Below, piece after piece: positions 15,983 through 20,171 of a stretch of 20,171 bases of DNA (positions within the stretch are counted from its first letter, which is position 1; every line of letters begins with the position of its first letter). The translations under genes were made by a program, and so were the position numbers. The stretch lies in assembly GCA_003445095.1 (NCBI GenBank), contig DLVS01000747.1, positions 1 through 20,171 on the forward strand, written 5' to 3'. This DNA comes from Verrucomicrobiales bacterium. Lineage in GTDB: Bacteria; Verrucomicrobiota; Verrucomicrobiia; Limisphaerales; UBA9464. The notes beneath the pieces were generated by a model, which searched no databases, was not told the origin of the DNA, and was given only the letters and a program-made list of their open reading frames with translations.

Positions 15983-16444
15983 ATGCCAAACGATAAAGTT
16001 CTCGCCAACCAGGCAAAGATTATCGGCAACCAAAAGCAGATCTTGGCCAACCAAAAAGAGATCAAGTCCAACCAACGCAAGCTCGATAAGGTCTTGGCCA
16101 ACCAGGCGAAAATTCAATCCAACCAAGCCAAGCTCGACCGCATTCTGACCAATCAGACCAAGATCGTCTCAAACCAGACGAAGTTGGACCGTCTCCTAGC
16201 CAATCAAGAGTCCATCTTAGCTAATCAGGCCAACATTGAATCGAACCAAACCAAGCTGGATCGCATCCTCGCCAATCAATCCAACATCGAGTCAAACCAG
16301 GCGAAGCTCGATCGCATTCTCGGGAATCAGGAAACGATTGTATCCAACCAAGGTGCGATTGAGTCCAATCAAGCGAAGCTCGACTCGATCCTGACTAACC
16401 AAGAGACCATCCTGAGCAATCAGGAGCGGATTCTCGCGAAGTAA
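15983..16444 (+). CDS. Asn-Gln (NQ) repeat coiled-coil protein
   Basis: This 153-aa protein consists almost entirely of repeats; I do not recognise a named family. There are 18 NQ dipeptides, spaced 7 residues apart eleven times and 10 residues apart six times, the longer steps always carrying KLD followed by (R/K/S)(I/V/L)L. The unit is x-x-(I/L)-x-x-N-Q, so a hydrophobic residue and Asn alternate with heptad 3-4 spacing, as in a coiled coil with Asn at core position d. It lacks Cys, His, Phe, Trp and Tyr, has Pro only at residue 2, and has no signal peptide. The repeats differ at synonymous sites (SNQ is written with tcc, tca or tcg), so selection acts on the protein. An AGGA at 15970-15973, 9 nt upstream, supports the start. 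Function is unknown; an oligomeric rod or scaffold is inferred. Confidence 0.85.
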   Translation: MPNDKVLANQAKIIGNQKQILANQKEIKSNQRKLDKVLANQAKIQSNQAKLDRILTNQTKIVSNQTKLDRLLANQESILANQANIESNQTKLDRILANQSNIESNQAKLDRILGNQETIVSNQGAIESNQAKLDSILTNQETILSNQERILAK

Positions 16445-16490
16445 TATGGGGAACCGGTTGGTCATCACCGGATTTCCGGTTGCAGCGCGC

Positions 16491-16512
16491 CCCCGGACTG
16501 CGTTGTCTGGGG
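16491..16512. terminator. Hairpin after the NQ-repeat gene
   Basis: CCCCGGAC (16491-16498) pairs with GTCTGGGG (16505-16512) across a 6-nt loop, with one G-T wobble. It lies 46 nt after the NQ-repeat stop and 22 nt before the NrtS-like ORF. No T-run follows. It could be a weak terminator. Confidence 0.4.
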
Positions 16513-16534
16513 CCGCGGCCTGCCTTCCGGGCGG

Positions 16535-16930
16535 ATGGGAGGCGGATTGAAGTCTGTGGCCCAGCCGGGGATGGTCGCCTGCGCCAGTAATCGTTTGCCG
16601 TCGAGGCATGTACCTGAGGCGAAGGTTCACTCGGGGCATCCCCATCGTTCGCTGTTCTATCATTGTAAGAACAAGAAGATTCTTAAGAGCTCAATTAGGA
16701 CGGCGCTGGTCGTCGGGGTCACCTTGGCTTTCATCAATCATCTAGACGCGATTATGGCGCTCCGTGTAGCACCGGCGGAGCTTGGACAAATCCTCGTTAC
16801 GTTTTTGGTTCCGTTTTCGGTCGCGACCTATTCCGCGGCGAGACATTCCCAACACTTGGAGCGAATGGAGGCTTCTCGCAGCCAGGTTTCGGTCGCGAAC
16901 CCAGACGCCCATGATCCGTCGGCCGACTAA
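16535..16930 (+). CDS. NrtS-like small two-helix membrane protein
   Basis: The core IRTALVVGVTLAFINHLDAI followed by LGQILVTFLVPFSVATYSAA matches the NrtS pattern of two helices with an INxxDAI turn and a VPxxVATYxA end; NrtS proteins mediate nitrate/nitrite uptake in some cyanobacteria. The open frame gives 131 aa with membrane spans at about 56-75 and 84-102. The first 45 residues look non-native and the usual start would be just before KNKKILKSS, but no ATG, GTG or TTG lies there; ATG 16571, TTG 16592 or a CTG at 16652 are alternatives. It lies 92 nt upstream of an ABC importer of the nitrate/sulfonate group, which fits an anion-uptake locus. The start is uncertain; the family call is moderately confident. 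Confidence 0.7.
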   Translation: MGGGLKSVAQPGMVACASNRLPSRHVPEAKVHSGHPHRSLFYHCKNKKILKSSIRTALVVGVTLAFINHLDAIMALRVAPAELGQILVTFLVPFSVATYSAARHSQHLERMEASRSQVSVANPDAHDPSAD

Positions 16931-17022
16931 GCCACTGGGCGTCGCACGGAGAACGGGGCTGCCAGATCCGGCGCTGGGGGGACACTCCTACGTTTAAAAG
17001 GCTCAAGACGACGGCAGCGTGG

Positions 17023-18048
17023 GTGCTCGCCGGGTACGCCATCGTGTCGGCGCTCCACCTGTGGCTCAACCTCGGGTGGTCCAAGGGTGGGCTAGGAGAA
17101 TCTTCTAAGGGCAATGCACCAGAAGCTCGGTTTCCGGTCGGGTTCCTTCCCGTAACCTGTCACCTCACCTGTCCCGTGACCGACTGGATCAATCAACATA
17201 CGGTCGGATATGGATTCTACGATCCCATCCGTTTTCAAAGCTGGCCGGAAATCAAGGAAGCTTTGATCGCCGGCCACTTACCGGCCGCGTTTCTCCTGGC
17301 ACCGATGGCGATGACGCTGCGACAGAAAGGCGTGCCGATAAAAGTTGTGTACCTGGGTCATCGCGACGGCACCGCCATCATGGTGCATAAAGACTCGAGC
17401 ATCCGGAGCTTGCGCGATCTCAAAGGAAAACGCATCGCGGTGCCGAACCGCTTCTCCAATCAGCATCTGATCTTTTACAAGGGCTTGCGTGACCAGGGCA
17501 TGACCATCAAGGACGTCGAGATCGTGGAACTCGCGCCGCCCGATATGCCTGCCGCCCTGTTCGCCAAGGCGGTGGACGCGATTACGTCCGGCGAGCCGTT
17601 CATGGCCCAAACGGAGTTGGATGGCTATGGCCGAGTGCTCTACCAGGCCAGAGATCTTTGGCCGAACTTCATCTCGTGCGTGTTGGTAGTTCGCGAGTCA
17701 ATGATCCGCGAGCATCCGGAGTGGGTGCAAAGGCTGGTGGATGGCATTGCCCGGAGCGGAAAGTGGCTGGAATCCGGCATGGATCATCGGATGTCGGCGG
17801 CGGACGCAGTCGCCACCTCCTACTACAATCAGAATCCGCGTCTGTTACGCTTTGTGCTAAGCAAGCCTCCGGATCGAGTGACCTACGGCAATTTGGCCCT
17901 CGCGAAGCCCGAGTTCGAACAGATCGAAAGGCTGGCGCAGGAAGCCGGTCTGCTTCCAGGACCGATCGCCTTTGAAGATTATGCCGATATCACTTTCTCG
18001 GAGAAGACCCACGGAGCCACGTCGTATCCCTGGGGAGGCCCCCAGTGA
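17023..18048 (+). CDS. ABC importer substrate-binding protein, NrtA/SsuA/TauA (NMT1-like) group
   Basis: This is the binding component of a nitrate/sulfonate/taurine-type importer. The core has VGFLPVTCHLTCPVTDW, IKVVYLGHRDGTAIMVHKD, SLRDLKGKRIAVPNRFSNQH, the hinge-region ITSGEPFMAQTELDGYGRVL, and RLVDGIARSGKWLESGMDHR. From the GTG at 17023 the product is 341 aa with an N-terminal hydrophobic segment (residues 1-18). No ATG, GTG or TTG lies upstream in frame, yet the upstream codons from 16990 (ACG) read TFKRLKTTAAW, a typical basic signal N-region, with GGGGGGA 7 nt before, so the true N-terminus may be there. Two cysteines, Cys46 and Cys50, form an unusual CHLTC motif. The gene overlaps the permease by 4 nt. 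The ligand is not certain; nitrate, sulfonate or another small molecule are possible. Confidence 0.88.
   Translation: MLAGYAIVSALHLWLNLGWSKGGLGESSKGNAPEARFPVGFLPVTCHLTCPVTDWINQHTVGYGFYDPIRFQSWPEIKEALIAGHLPAAFLLAPMAMTLRQKGVPIKVVYLGHRDGTAIMVHKDSSIRSLRDLKGKRIAVPNRFSNQHLIFYKGLRDQGMTIKDVEIVELAPPDMPAALFAKAVDAITSGEPFMAQTELDGYGRVLYQARDLWPNFISCVLVVRESMIREHPEWVQRLVDGIARSGKWLESGMDHRMSAADAVATSYYNQNPRLLRFVLSKPPDRVTYGNLALAKPEFEQIERLAQEAGLLPGPIAFEDYADITFSEKTHGATSYPWGGPQ
18034..18038 (+). promoter_or_regulatory. Ribosome binding site for the ABC permease gene
   Basis: GGAGG lies 6 nt before the GTG at 18045, inside the binding-protein gene. It supports the overlapping GTG start (GTGA). Confidence 0.65.
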
Positions 18049-18806
18049 AGCCTCGGTTCGGGGACGTCGGTCTCCCACTGCTCGTGGCTGTCACGGCCAT
18101 CGCCCTTTGGTATCTTGCCGTCCGCTGGTCCGGGACAGACATTTTTCCGACGCCGTCTCAGGTGTTAGCGGGAATCGTGGAACTGGCCCAGCGCGGCCTC
18201 TTGCTCAAGTACGTGGTCGCGTCGCTGTTCCGAGTCTCTTCTGGATTCCTCTTGGCGCTGGCGGTTGGTGTTCCAGCGGGCTTGTTGCTCGGTTGGTTTG
18301 GCCTGGCTTATCAAGCGTTCAATCCGGTCATCCAGTTGTTGCGGCCTATTTCCCCCATCGCGTGGATTCCTCTGGCGATCCTGTGGTTCGGAGTCAGTGA
18401 CTTGGCGCCCATCTTCCTGATCTTCCTGGCCAGCGTGTTCCCGATCACCACCGCGACCACCGCCGCCGTGCAGAATATCCAAACCGTCCACCTGCGCGCC
18501 GCCCGCAACTTTGGCGTCACCGGACTGGAGCTTTTCAAAAAAGTCGTTTTCCCGGCGGCGCTGCCGCAGATCATTACTGGAGTGCGTTTGGCCTTGGGCG
18601 TTGCTTGGTTAGTGGTCGTCGCGGCCGAAATGATCGCCGTCAACTCAGGTCTCGGATACCTCATCATTGACGCTCGAAATGCCGGCAAACGATATGATCT
18701 CGTGGTGGCGGGCATGCTGCTGATTGGTTTTATCGGACTGATTCTGGATCTCGGCGTCCGCCGACTTCAAGGCCTGGAGGAATTGCGCTGGGGATTCAAT
18801 CGTTAG
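18045..18806 (+). CDS. ABC importer permease, SsuC/TauC/NrtB family
   Basis: This 253-aa inner-membrane subunit has about six hydrophobic spans. The cytoplasmic EAA-like loop is at about residues 151-172: RAARNFGVTGLELFKKV followed by FPAALPQI, in which the first residue of the usual EAA is replaced. It couples to the ATPase. The start is a GTG that overlaps the binding-protein stop by 4 nt, with a good Shine-Dalgarno. The C-terminus ends in RRLQGLEELRWGFNR, typical of this family. The substrate is inherited from the binding protein and is unresolved (nitrate, sulfonate or similar). It is followed by a 220-nt repeat-containing gap, not directly by the ATPase gene. Confidence 0.93.
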   Translation: MKPRFGDVGLPLLVAVTAIALWYLAVRWSGTDIFPTPSQVLAGIVELAQRGLLLKYVVASLFRVSSGFLLALAVGVPAGLLLGWFGLAYQAFNPVIQLLRPISPIAWIPLAILWFGVSDLAPIFLIFLASVFPITTATTAAVQNIQTVHLRAARNFGVTGLELFKKVVFPAALPQIITGVRLALGVAWLVVVAAEMIAVNSGLGYLIIDARNAGKRYDLVVAGMLLIGFIGLILDLGVRRLQGLEELRWGFNR

Positions 18807-18833
18807 CACGAACGCGACCCCTCAACCACAGGA

Positions 18834-18855
18834 GCGCGGGCGGCCTCGCCCGCGC
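18834..18855. repeat. GC-rich perfect 9-bp hairpin
   Basis: GCGCGGGCG (18834-18842) and CGCCCGCGC (18847-18855) are exact reverse complements with a 4-nt loop GCCT. It lies 27 nt after the permease stop. Such a hairpin could slow transcription or protect the 3' end of the upstream message; there is no T-run. Confidence 0.55.
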
Positions 18856-18900
18856 AACGGCACCAACGAGAACGTTCCGCCGAGGGAGAAGAAAGCAAAA

Positions 18901-19007
18901 CAACCACCGATGAATGCCAAGGGACACAGATCGCTCCTGATGAACGGGGTTCGTTCACCGCTGCTCGTCTCTCATCATCTGTGTTCACCTGCGTCTATCT
19001 GTGGTTG
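18901..19007. repeat. Imperfect 107-nt palindrome, dispersed-repeat-like
   Basis: The left arm (18901-18931, starting CAACCAC and ending ACACAGAT) and the right arm (18977-19007, starting ATCTGTGT and ending GTGGTTG) are reverse complements at about 22 of 31 positions. A perfect 6-bp hairpin, TGAACG/CGTTCA (18941-18957), lies near the centre. The ACAGAT/ATCTGTG ends match a dispersed intergenic palindrome I recall from Verrucomicrobiota genomes. No transposase is present. It separates the permease and ATPase genes of one importer. Confidence 0.6.
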
Positions 19008-19026
19008 AACTTCGGGACCTAGGCTT

Positions 19027-19815
19027 ATGGCGCCCACTTCCAAAATCGTAATCCGAGATTTGTGGCAGACCTATGCCACGCCGGGGAATGGCTCGTCCGT
19101 TCGCGTCTTGGAAGGAGTCAGCCTGGATGTCCAAGAAGGCGAGTTCGTTTGTTTGGTTGGGCCCTCTGGCTGCGGGAAGTCCACGCTCTTGAATATCGTG
19201 GGCGGCTTCCTAAAACCGACGAGTGGCGACATTAGCATCGATGGTGCGGTGGTGACCGGGCCTGATCGGCGGCGGATCTTCATCTTTCAAGAGAGTGGCG
19301 TGTTCCCTTGGCTATCGGTTGAAGACAACATTGGGTTTGGTCTGCTCCGCGCTCCGCTCGAAGAACGTCGTCGGACCGTCGCGCAATACGTCGCGCTCAC
19401 CGGGTTGGGTGGATTCGAGAAAGCCTTTCCCCACGAGCTATCGGGCGGAATGAAGCAACGGGTGGAGATCGCCCGCGCCCTCGCCGCCAACCCGGATGTC
19501 CTGTACATGGATGAACCATTTGGGGCGCTCGATTTTCTGACGCGTCTGCGAATGCGCGCCGAACTCGTGCGGATCTGGCAACGAGAGAAAAAGACCGTGC
19601 TCTTTGTCACGCACGACGTAGAAGAATCCGTGCAACTGGCCGACCGAGTCGTCGTGATGAGCAACCGGCCGGCCACGATCCAAGCAATTATTCCGGTCCC
19701 GCTTCCGCGGCCTCGAGATTTGGATTCACCGGAGTATCTCGGGATCCGAGACGAAATCTTCCGAACGATGGGCATGGATTTCGGGAAGCAGGCTCATGGT
19801 AACTTGGGCGGATGA
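19027..19815 (+). CDS. ABC importer ATPase, SsuB/TauB/NrtC-D family
   Basis: This is the 262-aa energy-coupling subunit. Walker A is GPSGCGKST at residues 45-53, the Q-loop Gln88 is in FQESGVFPW, the signature LSGGMKQR begins at residue 138, Walker B DEP has Asp162-Glu163 (LYMDEPFGALD), and the switch His196 is in VTHDVEE. All catalytic residues are present. The FPWLSVEDN segment after the Q-loop is typical of nitrate/sulfonate/taurine importer ATPases. The start at 19027 has no strong Shine-Dalgarno and lies 220 nt after the permease gene. No C-terminal substrate-sensing domain like that of NrtC is present. It probably works with the preceding permease and binding protein. Confidence 0.95.
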   Translation: MAPTSKIVIRDLWQTYATPGNGSSVRVLEGVSLDVQEGEFVCLVGPSGCGKSTLLNIVGGFLKPTSGDISIDGAVVTGPDRRRIFIFQESGVFPWLSVEDNIGFGLLRAPLEERRRTVAQYVALTGLGGFEKAFPHELSGGMKQRVEIARALAANPDVLYMDEPFGALDFLTRLRMRAELVRIWQREKKTVLFVTHDVEESVQLADRVVVMSNRPATIQAIIPVPLPRPRDLDSPEYLGIRDEIFRTMGMDFGKQAHGNLGG

Positions 19816-19995
19816 GTTGGAGGGCACCCAATCCACAGATGGACGAGAACGGCCCCGGGGATGGAAGGAAGACTTTGGGAAGGATTGGCAGGATAGAAAT
19901 GGTAGCTCAAGGAAATGGCCCTGTCTCTCGTCCTAGGCAACATGGTTATCCTATCCCGATGCTCCTGTGGTCGGCAAAGGCCGGCGCCGGATTTC

Positions 19996-20171
19996 CTACT
20001 GGTAGGCCACGCCCACAGCAGTCACCTGAATGGTTCGCGTCTCTAACGTCCAATTCGAAGGCTTCCGCTGTTGAATGTCGATCACCGCATCACAGCCGGC
20101 GGCGCGGGCCTGCTTGATCAACATCGGGATGGCATCGGATTCGAGGTTCGGCGTCATGAAGCCTTGCGATT
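19996..20171 (-). CDS. Unrecognised protein, C-terminal part (5' end outside window)
   Basis: On the minus strand a frame is open from the window edge to a TAG at 19996-19998, giving about 57 residues. It includes a Met and then NLESDAIPMLIKQARAAGCD, followed by AVIDIQQRKPSNWTLETRTI and a QVTAVGVAYQ end. The alternating polar/hydrophobic ending suggests a beta-strand-rich fold; the AGCDAVI segment recalls small secreted or YbjQ/RcsF-like domains, but this is not a firm match. The start lies beyond 20171. It is tail to tail with the ABC ATPase gene; I see no gene in the 180 nt between them (19816-19995). Confidence 0.6.
   Translation of the reverse strand, partial: SQGFMTPNLESDAIPMLIKQARAAGCDAVIDIQQRKPSNWTLETRTIQVTAVGVAYQ

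Noticed and set aside
15551..16126. 191-aa minus-strand frame covering the gap and the NQ-gene start
   Set aside because: It has no recognisable domain and overlaps the NQ-repeat start; it reads the repeats antisense.
19812..20117. 101-aa plus-strand frame after the ATPase gene
   Set aside because: It overlaps the more plausible minus-strand reading at the edge and has no domain.
1..20171. CRISPR arrays, tRNA, rRNA, transposases
   Set aside because: No regular direct repeats with spacers, cloverleaf, ribosomal or transposase signatures were seen by eye.

Overview
This window is GC-rich bacterial chromosome. The nearest guess is a soil or freshwater Verrucomicrobiota (Pedosphaera/Limisphaerales-like). 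That guess rests on the mix of uncharacterised exported families (DUF2959, DUF3300, DUF2950, SYLF), an FGE-type enzyme, weak or absent Shine-Dalgarno sites before many genes, and an intergenic palindrome with ATCTGTG...CTGTGGTTG ends that resembles dispersed repeats of that group. No rRNA, tRNA or taxonomic marker is present, so the assignment is tentative.

Layout. (1) Positions 1-5860 hold a complete tripartite RND efflux pump: a 5'-truncated periplasmic adaptor lipoprotein, an AcrB-type inner-membrane transporter and a NodT/OprM-type outer-membrane channel, tightly spaced or overlapping. (2) Positions 5878-7634 hold a 139-aa protein of unknown function, a very basic coiled-coil protein, and a class I-like polyphosphate kinase 2 whose start lies inside the end of the basic gene. 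(3) Positions 7741-12054 encode five exported proteins: DUF2959, a secreted two-domain VOC protein, a small Tyr/Gly/Pro-rich lipoprotein, DUF3300 and DUF2950. The last two overlap by 4 nt. (4) Positions 12150-13689 encode a tandem universal stress protein and a VIT1/CCC1-like membrane protein. (5) On the minus strand, 13744-15533, are a SYLF/Ysc84 lipid-binding protein and a membrane-anchored formylglycine-generating enzyme with both catalytic cysteines. (6) A 449-nt gene-poor gap leads to a 153-aa protein built of 18 Asn-Gln repeats (15983-16444), a low-complexity coiled coil. (7) Positions 16535-19815 encode an NrtS-like small membrane protein and a NrtA/SsuA/TauA-type ABC importer (binding protein, permease, ATPase). 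A dispersed-repeat-like palindrome separates permease and ATPase. (8) At the right edge, 19996-20171 on the minus strand, is the C-terminus of an unrecognised protein.

Taken together the region looks like a stress and envelope-maintenance neighbourhood: drug or solvent efflux, polyphosphate metabolism, universal stress protein, metal or ion membrane proteins, exported proteins of unknown role, and anion uptake. The most unusual item is the NQ-repeat protein. Its I-x-x-N-Q heptads resemble the Asn-at-d ion-binding layers of trimeric adhesin stalks, with regular 3-residue insertions. The second most interesting item is the basic protein coupled to PPK2.
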